A DNA stretch of 64,000 nt from Pyrobaculum sp. 3827-6 (GTDB taxonomy: Archaea > Thermoproteota > Thermoprotei > Thermoproteales > Thermoproteaceae). Position numbers and translations under genes: made by a program. Positions 8,276 to 15,212 of the stretch are shown here, piece by piece. Numbering within the stretch: the stretch's first letter is position 1; each line of letters starts with the position of its first letter. The notes under the pieces are model-generated. The model was given only the letters and a program-made list of their open reading frames with translations. It made no database searches and was not told where the DNA came from. The stretch lies in contig NZ_JAOTQN010000001.1 in the NCBI RefSeq assembly GCF_025641885.1, positions 186,001 through 250,000 of the forward strand. The letters are read 5' to 3'.

Positions 8276-8834
8276 CTAGCCGCCTGACGCCGTACCTGCC
8301 GACTCTGCACACCTGGCGTCTACGAGCCTCACGGCGTATCCGCGGAAGTCTGAGCCTCTCGAGGCTACGATGTATGTCCTGCCGGCTAGTTGAACCGCGT
8401 CTCCCACCTCGGCGTTTAGAATGGCCGCGGCCTCACCGGCGATTTTCTCCAGCTCGGGATCGGAGCTCGCCCCCCGCCTGGACACGGCGCAGCACAGTAG
8501 CACGAGTATGTGAAAGGAGAGGTAGGCCGCGGCGAGTCCCAGGGCGATGGCGACTGCGTAGGCCAGCGATCCGAGCCACGTGCGTAAAAACACATACATA
8601 AGCACTGCGACGGCGATGCCGGCCGCTCCTGTGGCAAGCGGCGACTTGGAGAGCCTCTCCGCACATGACGGCCGCTCTTACGTCGCCGGGCCCCACCTCC
8701 CGCCTATTGAAGCCGAGGATCAGCCCATCATGCGCCTTCACCACGGCCGAGCAGAGCGCCCCCCTCCTATACACCACATACACATAGCACCAGGGGCCGA
8801 GCCTCTCCCTCAGCCAGACCGCCGCGGAGCCCAC
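8276..8834 (-). pseudogene. Membrane protein gene with a single frameshift
   Basis: A TATA box (ATTTATAAC, 8853-8861, minus strand) lies about 23 bases before the GTG at 8834 that starts MGSAAVWLRERLG. This frame is protein-like for some 56 codons up to GDVRAAVM. From about 8665 coding quality moves to the next frame (AERLSKSPLATGAAGIAV, then two membrane helices around AYAVAIALGLAAAYLSF) and continues to the stop at 8276. A single extra base near 8660-8667 would explain the change. The reconstructed protein is about 185 residues with a soluble N-terminus, two or three membrane helices and a cytoplasmic tail. It is either a pseudogene, a sequencing error or a frameshifting gene. The family is not recognised. 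Confidence 0.55.
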
Positions 8835-8880
8835 GTCTTGACGACGTCTACGTTATAAATGCTTTAAGGCACCATATACC

Positions 8881-9030
8881 CCGAGGCGGCCGTAGAGCAA
8901 CGGCCTTGTTGCTTGTCGCCGTTTGCCGACGGCCGCGGAGCAGATCCGGAGAAGCACGGCGCCGGGCCTCGGCGGGCAAAGACAAGGCAGGTCGAAGAAA
9001 CCGCACCTCGAATATGTCTACGGCTGGCGA
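8881..9030 (+). ncRNA. Candidate structured RNA between two tRNA genes
   Basis: There is no credible ORF in this stretch. A plus-strand TATA (GTTATAAATG, about 8849-8858) predicts a start near 8880, which is exactly where a perfect 7-bp stem begins: CCGAGGC (8881-8887) with GCCTCGG (8966-8972). Inside it lie two further perfect hairpins, GGCCGT/ACGGCC (8888-8905) and GCCGT/ACGGC (8918-8933), giving a multi-branch structure. A short AGGT/ACCT stem follows at 8988-9008. The same TATA region serves the divergent broken membrane gene. I tested it by eye for RNase P, SRP and C/D motifs and found no clear match. The 3' end is a guess. Confidence 0.4.
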
Positions 9031-9069
9031 AGCATTGGAGAGGCCATGCGTAAAACTATGGATGTGGGG

Positions 9070-9192
9070 TGGTGGGGCCGCCGGGATTTGAACCTTATCC
9101 CAAGCCCCCACGCGGGGGCTTGACGGGATCACGTGGGTTCTCGCCGCCTCCGGTCCCAAGCCACGCATCCTACCAGGCTAGACTACGGCCCC
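9070..9192 (-). tRNA. tRNA-Pro (UGG) with two introns
   Basis: Acceptor GGGGCCG/CGGCCCC, discriminator A and encoded CCA (9070-9072) frame a cloverleaf with anticodon stem CGUGG/CCACG and anticodon UGG (9156-9158). A 17-nt intron (9138-9154) follows position 37. A 29-nt intron (9095-9123) interrupts the T-stem between CCG and GG, at the same site and with almost the same sequence as in tRNA-Ile and tRNA-Val; its 3' part reads GGAU instead of GGAC, matching the exon AUCC of this tRNA. The promoter (TTTTAAAAA, 9211-9219) lies inside the upstream HAD gene, whose stop codon is inside the tRNA. Confidence 0.93.
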
Positions 9193-9812
9193 CGTGTCTC
9201 GTATGGCGGGTTTTTAAAAGTTTTAGCTGGCGGCTCTAGGAGCTGGTGTAGGGTGTGTATCACGTGTTGGGCTTTTCTGCAGGGGGTTTTGCGGGCGATG
9301 CAGACGGCGGCGGCGCCGGCGGCTTGGGCCATTTCCATGTCGTAGTCGGAATCGCCGACGACGATCATCTCGCGGGTGTCTACGCCGAAGCGTTGACTCA
9401 CTAGGTATAGGGGATCGGGGGCCGGCTTGCCTCTGGGGACCTCGTCGCCTCCTAGCACCAGATCTACGTGGGGGGCGAGCCCTGCGGTTTCCAGTACCCT
9501 CCTCGCCACGTGTCCGCTTGAGGACGTCACCACGGCGATTGGCCTGGGGAGCAGTCTGAGCACCTCGGCGTCGCCGTATGCCCTCACCAGGGGGAGGTAC
9601 TTCTCGAGAAACAGTTTGTTTTTTAACGTGGCGAGTTCCCCGGCGCGTTCAGGCAACAGCGCCTTGGCGATGTCGTGCGCCGGGAGTCCCATGAGGGGTC
9701 TCACCTCGTCCCGGCTCCTCTGGACGCCGAGGGCGCGGAGGGCCTCTAGCCACGCCGCTATGTGCGCCTCCACGGAGTCCACGAGCGTGCCGTCAAGGTC
9801 GAAGACGTACAC
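9183..9812 (-). CDS. HAD-superfamily phosphatase (phosphoglycolate phosphatase-like)
   Basis: A 209-residue HAD hydrolase with all four motifs: DLDGTLVDS (motif I, residues 5-13), VTSSSG (motif II), the lysine in RGKPAPDP (motif III) and VGDSDYDMEMAQAAG (motif IV). The helical cap after motif I is of the class C1 type found in phosphoglycolate phosphatases and beta-phosphoglucomutases. The GTG at 9812 is chosen because a TATA box (TATAAATA, 9833-9840) sits 24 bases upstream; longer upstream frames are not protein-like. The last codons overlap the tRNA-Pro gene by ten bases, and the tRNA promoter lies within this coding region. The substrate is unknown. Confidence 0.85.
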   Translation of the reverse strand: MYVFDLDGTLVDSVEAHIAAWLEALRALGVQRSRDEVRPLMGLPAHDIAKALLPERAGELATLKNKLFLEKYLPLVRAYGDAEVLRLLPRPIAVVTSSSGHVARRVLETAGLAPHVDLVLGGDEVPRGKPAPDPLYLVSQRFGVDTREMIVVGDSDYDMEMAQAAGAAAVCIARKTPCRKAQHVIHTLHQLLEPPAKTFKNPPYETRGP

Positions 9813-9897
9813 GCCGGCAGATACCACAGAGATATAAATAATGTCCCCGCCGGCGCCTCGGCCCGCCGTCGCCGTCAATGTCGGCGCTCCGCCACTG

Positions 9898-10059
9898 ATG
9901 TACTTTGGGTACATCAAGTTTATAGGGGGCAGTCTCCGCCTCTCCGTGGATGCGCGGCTGAATACTCTTGTCGACTTGGCTCTGCTCGCCGCCGCGGCGC
10001 TGTTGCTAATGCTCCTAGCCGCCCTAGCCGGCCTCCGCCCGCCGGCCACGTCGCCGTGA
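9898..10059 (+). CDS. Possible small membrane protein (53 aa)
   Basis: A short frame starting MYFGYIKFIGG contains one long hydrophobic segment (ALLAAAALLLMLLAALAGL) near its C-terminus. No TATA box is seen at the usual distance from its ATG, and no ribosome-binding site is obvious. It lies in the 324-base gap between the HAD gene and the DUF3782 gene, which otherwise holds nothing recognisable. It may be a real small membrane protein or a chance frame. Confidence 0.25.
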   Translation: MYFGYIKFIGGSLRLSVDARLNTLVDLALLAAAALLLMLLAALAGLRPPATSP

Positions 10060-10136
10060 AGCCCGCCCTCTCAGAGACGTCACAACCCCCCAGGGGCGGT
10101 ACAGGTATTTCCTTCGGTAGCTTGGCCGAATAGTCC

Positions 10137-10814
10137 CTATTCTATCACCGCCCCATACACCGCGTCTATCCCCAGCTGCGCCGCTCTCTCCAGAGCCTCT
10201 TTGTCTATATTCACCGCCACTATTATGAGGCGGTCTGCCTTTCTGCCGAGTATCCTCTCCACTGCCCCGGCCTTCTCCGCAAACCACTCCACATCCTCCA
10301 GCTCCGCATGCGACTTAACCTCCAAGAGATAAGTCTTCCCGTCGTGAATATAGACGTCTATCTCGATGCGGGCGCCCGGCTTCAGATAGCGGCCGTCTAC
10401 ATCCGTGTAGACGAACTTCTCCACACGGCCAGGCTCCACACCCCTACCCTCCAGCGCATCCCGGTAGATCTCGAGAACCGTACGCTCCAAGTCGCGGCCC
10501 CACCTACGGCCGAGGGAGCCCATAGCCACCTTAAGCTCAGCCACAGCCTTGGTCAACTCGTCAAGCCGCCTACCATGCTCAGCCAAAATCCTACCCTGCT
10601 CCTCCACCGCTTTGGCTAGCTTTTCCAGCTTCTCGCTGTGTTCAGCAACTGTCTTGGCTAGTTCTTCTATTCTTTTGTTTGTCTCTTGGAAGCCGGTCTT
10701 CATGTAGTCGGCGAGGGTTTTCACGGCCTCCGCCACCTCTCTAAGCTCTTCAGACCTAGCCCTCCTAACAGCCCTCTCCACAACCTCCTCAAGCCTACCC
10801 CAGTCGAGACTCAC
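10137..10814 (-). CDS. DUF3782-type PD-(D/E)XK nuclease-like protein with coiled coil
   Basis: The first 100 residues form a heptad-repeat coiled coil (for example EHSEKLEKLAKAVEEQGRI). The C-terminal domain carries a PD-(D/E)XK-like core: IEIDVYIHDG followed by YLLEVKSH, where the aspartate and the ExK pair would be catalytic. This arrangement matches the DUF3782 proteins common in Thermoproteales, which are predicted nucleases without a proven role. A TATA box (ATATTTAAAA, 10833-10842 read on the minus strand) lies about 23 bases before the GTG start. No neighbouring gene suggests a partner. Confidence 0.75.
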   Translation of the reverse strand: MSLDWGRLEEVVERAVRRARSEELREVAEAVKTLADYMKTGFQETNKRIEELAKTVAEHSEKLEKLAKAVEEQGRILAEHGRRLDELTKAVAELKVAMGSLGRRWGRDLERTVLEIYRDALEGRGVEPGRVEKFVYTDVDGRYLKPGARIEIDVYIHDGKTYLLEVKSHAELEDVEWFAEKAGAVERILGRKADRLIIVAVNIDKEALERAAQLGIDAVYGAVIE

Positions 10815-11410
10815 TGTATTGATGCGTCGCTGATATTTAAAAGCCTTTCTGGCATGTGCGGAGTCGGTTGGGTTGCCGTGGCTGTCTCAGTATCTAAGAG
10901 GAGTGGGCCGCTGTGTGGTATCGCGTCTCTTAATTTCGCCTAGTCGCAGACCGCGGCTTCTCGCACCCGCGCCGGTTTACGGGGCGCGGCGGGTGGAACT
11001 TCTCCAGTAGACGTGGTGGACGTCGCCTAGATCTACCGATGGGCGGCGTCCCGCATCTAGGCTGGGCCGGGAGCCGTCCTCGCGGAAGGTGCACCTCCTA
11101 GGCGAGGCGGCCGGCACCCACCTCGGCGGCGAGATTCGGCGGGGTGGAGTAGAAAACTCGGCGTCGGTACGGTGTGGAAACGCGCCTCTAGTGGAAGGCG
11201 GGGATGTGGCGGCTGGGGACGGCGGAGGGCTGGCTTTCATCGATGCGGCGGGTCTCACCTAGGTTAGCATGCCGAGGCCGGGGGGGCCGCTGTGCGGCGA
11301 TGGGGGTAACAAGTGCGTGGGTTTGGGGCCGCCTCGCATCTCGGTTTGGGCTTGTGCCCGAGCTGTTAAGGCAGGTCTCTGTAGGCTTGCCGCTACGGCT
11401 AGTATATCTG
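10815..11410. other. Long gene-poor stretch with one protein-like open frame
   Basis: About 600 bases separate the DUF3782 gene from tRNA-Val. One plus-strand frame (11011-11262, no early start codon) reads as plausible protein from about 11085 (KVHLLGEAAGTHLGGEI, then LVEGGDVAAGDG) and may be the remnant of a gene; I cannot assign a family. A hairpin with stem CCGCGCC/GGCGCGG lies at 10967-10989. No tRNA, C/D box RNA or insertion sequence was found here. Confidence 0.3.
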
Positions 11411-11540
11411 TGGTGGGCCCGCCGGGATTCGAACCTTGTCCCAAGCCCCCTGGCGGGGGCTTGACGGGACCACCCGCGTTCTCCGGCTGTTGCGGGTGTG
11501 CCTTGTAAGGCGGGCATCATAACCGCTAGACTACGGGCCC
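11411..11540 (-). tRNA. tRNA-Val (UAC) with two introns
   Basis: Acceptor GGGCCCG/CGGGCCC, discriminator A and encoded CCA (11411-11413) enclose a cloverleaf with anticodon stem CCCGC/GCGGG and anticodon UAC (11505-11507). A 25-nt intron (11479-11503) follows position 37. A 29-nt intron (11436-11464) splits the T-stem between CCG and GG; it differs from the tRNA-Ile copy mainly in the hairpin loop (GCCA for GCGU) and its last two bases. The bulge-helix-bulge forms from exon GUCC and intron GGAC, with bulges CGU and AAG. The promoter element CTTAAAAATAG lies just upstream at about 11561-11570. Confidence 0.93.
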
Positions 11541-11657
11541 GTCCCCCCTTACTCCACTATTTTTAAGTTTTTTGCAGGTTCCGCCGCTTAGCGCTCGGCC
11601 ACGTATGCTAGGCCGTCCCAGCCCCGCAGGTCTTCGCCGCTTTCCCCTGCAACCTGT

Positions 11658-12053
11658 CTACCTCGGTAGTAGGGTTTTCAGTGTCTCTATTGAGAGGATG
11701 TAGATGACGGCTGGCGGGAGCGCCGCGGCGGCGAGGGCGGCGTAGGTGTATCTCGCGGCGCCTTTTACGCACGTGGCGGCGTATATCCAAGATGCCATGG
11801 AGATCGTGGTCTGGAGGAGAGCGAGGTACAGCGCGAGGATGCCGAAAACGATGTGTGTGGAGGTGGCCGGGAGGGCCAGCGGTGTGGCGGTGGATGCGAG
11901 TACGTAGGTAGTGGAGTAGTTTATGACTAGGGTTAGGACTCCGAAGAGCTGGTGTGCCTTGACCAAGTCGCCTCTCCCGCCGCAGATCCTCCACGCAAAT
12001 AATACATTGTCTAGAGCAACGAGGGCAAATACGGTAAAGAAAATGTAAATCAC
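11658..12053 (-). CDS. Four-helix membrane protein of unknown function
   Basis: A 131-residue protein with four predicted membrane helices (around residues 2-20, 38-56, 66-90 and 100-122). The GTG at 12053 lies about 24 bases after the TATA element ATTTATATAG (12072-12081, minus strand), indicating leaderless transcription. No family motif is recognised and no neighbour on the same strand suggests a role. Confidence 0.65.
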   Translation of the reverse strand: MIYIFFTVFALVALDNVLFAWRICGGRGDLVKAHQLFGVLTLVINYSTTYVLASTATPLALPATSTHIVFGILALYLALLQTTISMASWIYAATCVKGAARYTYAALAAAALPPAVIYILSIETLKTLLPR

Positions 12054-12347
12054 AACCTAGACTACTCGTCTATATAAATCTGGCGAGCCTCCGTCTGGCT
12101 GTGCTCCATTTAGCTGGGACCCCACGTGTAGGCTACTTGAATCTAGACGCCGACAGGAGGCGTCTGCGGCTATGTGCGGCGGCCGCCGTCATGGGGCTCG
12201 CCGTTGGGGAATTTCGGTGAATGACCTGTGGGGGGGGGGGGGATCCGCTGTGTGTCTTGGTTTTGTTGTCTGTGGTTTACATGGGTTCCGCCTTGTTGTT
12301 TATTTGGCTTTACTGGGTGGGTTTTATAGGTATGTGTACTTGTTGGT
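12054..12347. other. Intergenic stretch with a 13-G run and a hairpin
   Basis: This gap before the ABC transporter operon contains a perfect hairpin AGACGCC/GGCGTCT (about 12146-12166), a run of 13 consecutive G (12230-12242) and a T-rich stretch leading to the operon TATA box (TTTTATAGG, about 12321-12329). No gene is supported. The G run is the longest homopolymer noticed in the window. Confidence 0.7.
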
Positions 12348-13256
12348 ATGGGTTTCGTGGTTGGGGCTGGTCTTAGGAAGAGGTTTGTGTCTAGGGAGAG
12401 GGTGGGGTTTCTGAGGTCGCGGGTGAGGGTTGTGGAGGCTTTGGCTGGGGTTGACGTGGAGATTGGGCGTGGGCGGCTGTTGTCGCTTGTGGGGCCTAAC
12501 GGGGCGGGGAAGACCACTCTCGTGCGTATATTCGCCACGCTCCTCTTGCCGGATGGGGGGAGGGCGTGGGTTGGGGGGTTTGACGTGGTGGCGGAGGCTG
12601 ACCGTGTGAGGAAGATTACGGGGCTTATGCTCTACCCCGACAGGGGGTTCTTCGGGAGGCTTTCGGGGGTGGAGAACCTTGTGTACTACGGGATGCTGTA
12701 CGGGATGGGGCGTAGGGACGCGAGGCGCAGGGCGCTGGAGCTTCTCGAGCTCGTGGGGCTGTACGAGGCTAGGGATAGACCTTTTGAGGAGTATAGCTCC
12801 GGCATGAGGGCGAGGCTGGGCTTGGCGAAGGCGCTTATGCACAATCCTGAGTTTCTTCTGCTGGACGAGCCGACTGTGGGGATTGACCCGGTTGGGGCGA
12901 GGAGGGTTAGGGAAATTATTAGGGAGTTGAAGAGGGAGGGGAGGACTATCCTCTTTACGTCTCACAACCTCTACGAGGTGGAGGAGCTTTCTGACGAGGT
13001 TGCCCTCATCGTGGGCGGCCGCGTCGTGGCTAGGGGCCCGCTGGGGGAGCTGAAGCGGAGGCTCGGCTTCGAGCCGGTGGCGGTGGTTAAGGCTGTGTGC
13101 GGAGGGGAGGAGCGGCTATTGTCGAGGGGCGGCGGGGGTGGGGCTCTCGCCGAGCTGATCCGCGAGGCGCACGACGGCGGATGCACGGTGCTTGAGGCCT
13201 ACGTCAGGGAGCCGCCTCTGGAGGAGGTGGTGGTGAGGGCTCTTGGGGGCGCATGA
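12348..13256 (+). CDS. ABC transporter ATP-binding protein (ABC-2 / drug-export type)
   Basis: A 302-residue ABC ATPase with Walker A GPNGAGKTT (around residue 49), signature YSSGMRARLGLAKAL, Walker B FLLLDEPTVGID and the H-loop TSHN. The C-terminal extension of about 70 residues is typical of DrrA/NatA-type exporters. It powers the two ABC-2 permeases encoded immediately downstream. The ATG at 12348 is about 23 bases after a TATA box (TTTTATAGG), so it is leaderless. The stop overlaps the first permease start by four bases (ATGA), indicating an operon. The exported substrate is unknown; antibiotics, lipids or glycans are all handled by this family. Confidence 0.9.
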   Translation: MGFVVGAGLRKRFVSRERVGFLRSRVRVVEALAGVDVEIGRGRLLSLVGPNGAGKTTLVRIFATLLLPDGGRAWVGGFDVVAEADRVRKITGLMLYPDRGFFGRLSGVENLVYYGMLYGMGRRDARRRALELLELVGLYEARDRPFEEYSSGMRARLGLAKALMHNPEFLLLDEPTVGIDPVGARRVREIIRELKREGRTILFTSHNLYEVEELSDEVALIVGGRVVARGPLGELKRRLGFEPVAVVKAVCGGEERLLSRGGGGGALAELIREAHDGGCTVLEAYVREPPLEEVVVRALGGA

Positions 13257-14017
13257 GAGCTGGTCTCTACCTCGCGGCTAGGTTTTTCCTGAGGTACCAG
13301 GCGCTGTCTCTTGGGTTTTCGCTACTGGCGCCTTTCCTAAGCGCCGTGCTGTACGCCGCCGGGTGGGCGGCGACTGGGGGGAGGGCCGATTTTGAGAAGT
13401 TTTTATACCAGGCGGTGGGCATGGTGTTGCTGGTGCTGGCGCAGATGGCGACGTCGTCTATCCTCTGGACGCTCTACGAGTTTATGAGGGGCGGCCAGCT
13501 GGAGTACCTCATGGCGTCCCCAGCGAGGCCTCTGGGGGTGCTGGCGGCTTTCTTCCTAGTGGAGCTGGTCTCTTCTGGGCTTAGCTTTGCGTTGTCGACG
13601 GCGGCGCTGGTGGCTGTGGCTAAGGGGCCGGCCTACGGCGTCGGGGTCCTCCTCGCCGTGGCCGCGGCGGCGGCGACCTCCCTCCCGCTGGTGGGGCTAG
13701 CCCTGGCTCTGTCCTATGTATTGCCCCGCGTCCGGAACCCGTCGCCCATATCAATGTTGTTGAATGTGGGGGTTGTCTTCTTCGGCGGGGTTCTCTACCC
13801 CGTGTCCGTCCTGCCGGAGGCCCTACGGCTCGCCTCGTCGCTTCTGCCCTTCGCCGCATGGGCCGAGTTCGCCAGGTCCATAGCCCTCGGCCTAGAGGCG
13901 CCGGTGCGCCATCTGGGGCCTCTGCTGGGGTATATGGCGTACGCGGCCGTGGGGGTAGCCATCTGGGGGCTCCTGGCGAGATCGCTGAGGATTTCGGGGA
14001 GGTACCATGTTTGGTGA
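13253..14017 (+). CDS. ABC-2 type permease, first subunit
   Basis: A 254-residue integral membrane protein with about six helices. The segment RVRNPSPISMLLNVGVVFFG followed by GVLYPVSVLPE is the characteristic ABC-2 permease motif (conserved proline/glycine loop before the last helices). It is encoded in an ATGA overlap with the ATPase and itself overlaps the second permease by 11 bases, so the three proteins probably assemble as a heteromeric exporter with two different permease subunits. Confidence 0.88.
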   Translation: MRAGLYLAARFFLRYQALSLGFSLLAPFLSAVLYAAGWAATGGRADFEKFLYQAVGMVLLVLAQMATSSILWTLYEFMRGGQLEYLMASPARPLGVLAAFFLVELVSSGLSFALSTAALVAVAKGPAYGVGVLLAVAAAAATSLPLVGLALALSYVLPRVRNPSPISMLLNVGVVFFGGVLYPVSVLPEALRLASSLLPFAAWAEFARSIALGLEAPVRHLGPLLGYMAYAAVGVAIWGLLARSLRISGRYHVW

Positions 14018-14774
14018 CCTCCTGAGAGAGGCTTGGCTCGCCGCCAGGCTACAGCCGCCTACGAGCTATGTGCTGGGCCTTTTTGTCAACTCGCTGTGGC
14101 TTACTGTGGTGTTGCTGGCCATCGCGTGGTACGGTGGGGATTTGAGAGAGGTGGCGAGGGTTGTCTTCTGGGGGAGTGTGGTGTTTACAATATTCTCGGA
14201 GGGGACTTGGAGCGCCGCGGCATTTAGCAACTACGTGAGGAGCGGGGTGATGGACTACGTGGTTGCCTCCCCGGCGCGTCTCCACCTCTACCTAACTGCG
14301 GCTTCCCTCGCCTCCTCTATGCTGGCTCTGCCGGCGTTGGGGATTCAAGTTGCTGTGTATTACCTACTATTCGGCGAGCCGCCTCCGATGGCCCAGCCGG
14401 CGTATTTCGCCGCCTCCCTCTTGATATTTCTGGCGTCGTCTTTCTTCATAACCGCGGCGGCCACGATGTTCTTCGCGAGGTTTAGAAACCCCAGCCTCGC
14501 GGCTAATGTTGTCCAGTGGGCCGTCCCCCTGTCGGGGGGCGTGATCCCGCCCACGGCCATGCCGCCGGAGGCGGCGCGGTGGTTCGCCTACTCGCCGCTA
14601 CACTACGTCGTCGCCCCCGTGACTTACTCAGCCACGGGGCGCTGGTTGCTGGACCCGGTCTTCACCATGGCGGCGGGGCTTCTCGTGGCCGCGGGGCTTG
14701 GTCTGCTGTCTCTATACGCGGCGGAGTCGGCGTACAGGATGTTTAGGAGGCTGGGTAAGTGGGGGGCGGAGTAG
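14007..14774 (+). CDS. ABC-2 type permease, second subunit
   Basis: A 255-residue membrane protein with about six helices, paralogous in layout to the previous gene: FRNPSLAANVVQWAVPLSGG and VIPPTAMPPEAARW correspond to the same conserved loop. It is the last gene of the three-gene exporter operon. Its stop lies two bases from the stop of the convergent 78-residue gene. Confidence 0.88.
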   Translation: MFGDLLREAWLAARLQPPTSYVLGLFVNSLWLTVVLLAIAWYGGDLREVARVVFWGSVVFTIFSEGTWSAAAFSNYVRSGVMDYVVASPARLHLYLTAASLASSMLALPALGIQVAVYYLLFGEPPPMAQPAYFAASLLIFLASSFFITAAATMFFARFRNPSLAANVVQWAVPLSGGVIPPTAMPPEAARWFAYSPLHYVVAPVTYSATGRWLLDPVFTMAAGLLVAAGLGLLSLYAAESAYRMFRRLGKWGAE

Positions 14775-14776
14775 CG

Positions 14777-15013
14777 CTACTGCTGGCCTCTGCCGCCGGC
14801 CCAGACGACGGTATCAGCCTCGGGGTCCCAAACCACGGTGTAGCCGTCCACCCGCATTCTCACCCTGCCCTTCCGCACGGCGATTATGTAACCCCTGACC
14901 CGCCCCGTCTCTACGTCTACGAGGAGGCGGTCCCCTACTACCTCCACCCTGAGCGCCTCGGCCAGCTTAGATTTTCTAAACTGCTCGGCGGCTTGGGAGA
15001 AGTCCGCCGCCAT
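14777..15013 (-). CDS. Small hypothetical protein coupled to rpoP
   Basis: A 78-residue protein: an N-terminal helix (AADFSQAAEQFRKSKLAEAL) followed by several beta-strands (VEVVGDRLLVDVETG, GYIIAVRKGRVRMRVDGYTV). I do not recognise the family. Its ATG shares one base with the rpoP stop (TAATG), so translation is probably coupled. This suggests, but does not prove, a role linked to transcription. A homology search among Thermoproteales rpoP neighbourhoods would show whether the pairing is conserved. Confidence 0.7.
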   Translation of the reverse strand: MAADFSQAAEQFRKSKLAEALRVEVVGDRLLVDVETGRVRGYIIAVRKGRVRMRVDGYTVVWDPEADTVVWAGGRGQQ

Positions 15014-15171
15014 TACACGGCGGGTATCCTCTTAACCGTCGGCGACCTCACCTTCATAATGATTTTGAAGTTGCAGTACGGGCATCTTATGCCGGGGAGG
15101 ATCTCCATCTCTGATCTGCTGAACACCCTGCCGCACCGCATACAGACGTAGAGCTTCCTCTCCTCAGACAC
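15013..15171 (-). CDS. rpoP: DNA-directed RNA polymerase subunit P (Rpo12)
   Basis: A 52-residue zinc-ribbon subunit of archaeal RNA polymerase, homologous to eukaryotic RPB12. The cysteines in [10 protein letters not shown] and IRCPYCNFK bind one zinc, and the basic tail [13 protein letters not shown] matches the family's C-terminus. The length agrees with the usual 45-52 residues. The GTG at 15171 is chosen because a TATA box (TTTTTATAAA, 15191-15200 on the minus strand) lies about 25 bases upstream; the longer upstream frame overlaps nadM in antisense quality and is not real. Confidence 0.92.
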   Translation of the reverse strand: MSEERKLYVCMRCGRVFSRSEMEILPGIRCPYCNFKIIMKVRSPTVKRIPAV

Positions 15172-15212
15172 GGCACGCACCTGTAGTGGCTTTATAAAAA
15201 TTTCCCTCGCCG

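Noticed and set aside
8008-8601. Plus-strand frame across tRNA-Ile and the broken membrane gene
   Set aside because: Arginine/proline-rich sequence typical of a shadow frame in GC-rich DNA, and it covers a tRNA.
8881-9030. RNase P or SRP RNA identity for the structured RNA candidate
   Set aside because: The conserved P4-region strings of RNase P RNA and the SRP domain IV tetraloop context could not be found by eye.
12324-12965. Minus-strand 213-codon frame opposite the ABC ATPase
   Set aside because: The proline/histidine-rich product has no motif, while the plus strand has all ABC ATPase motifs.
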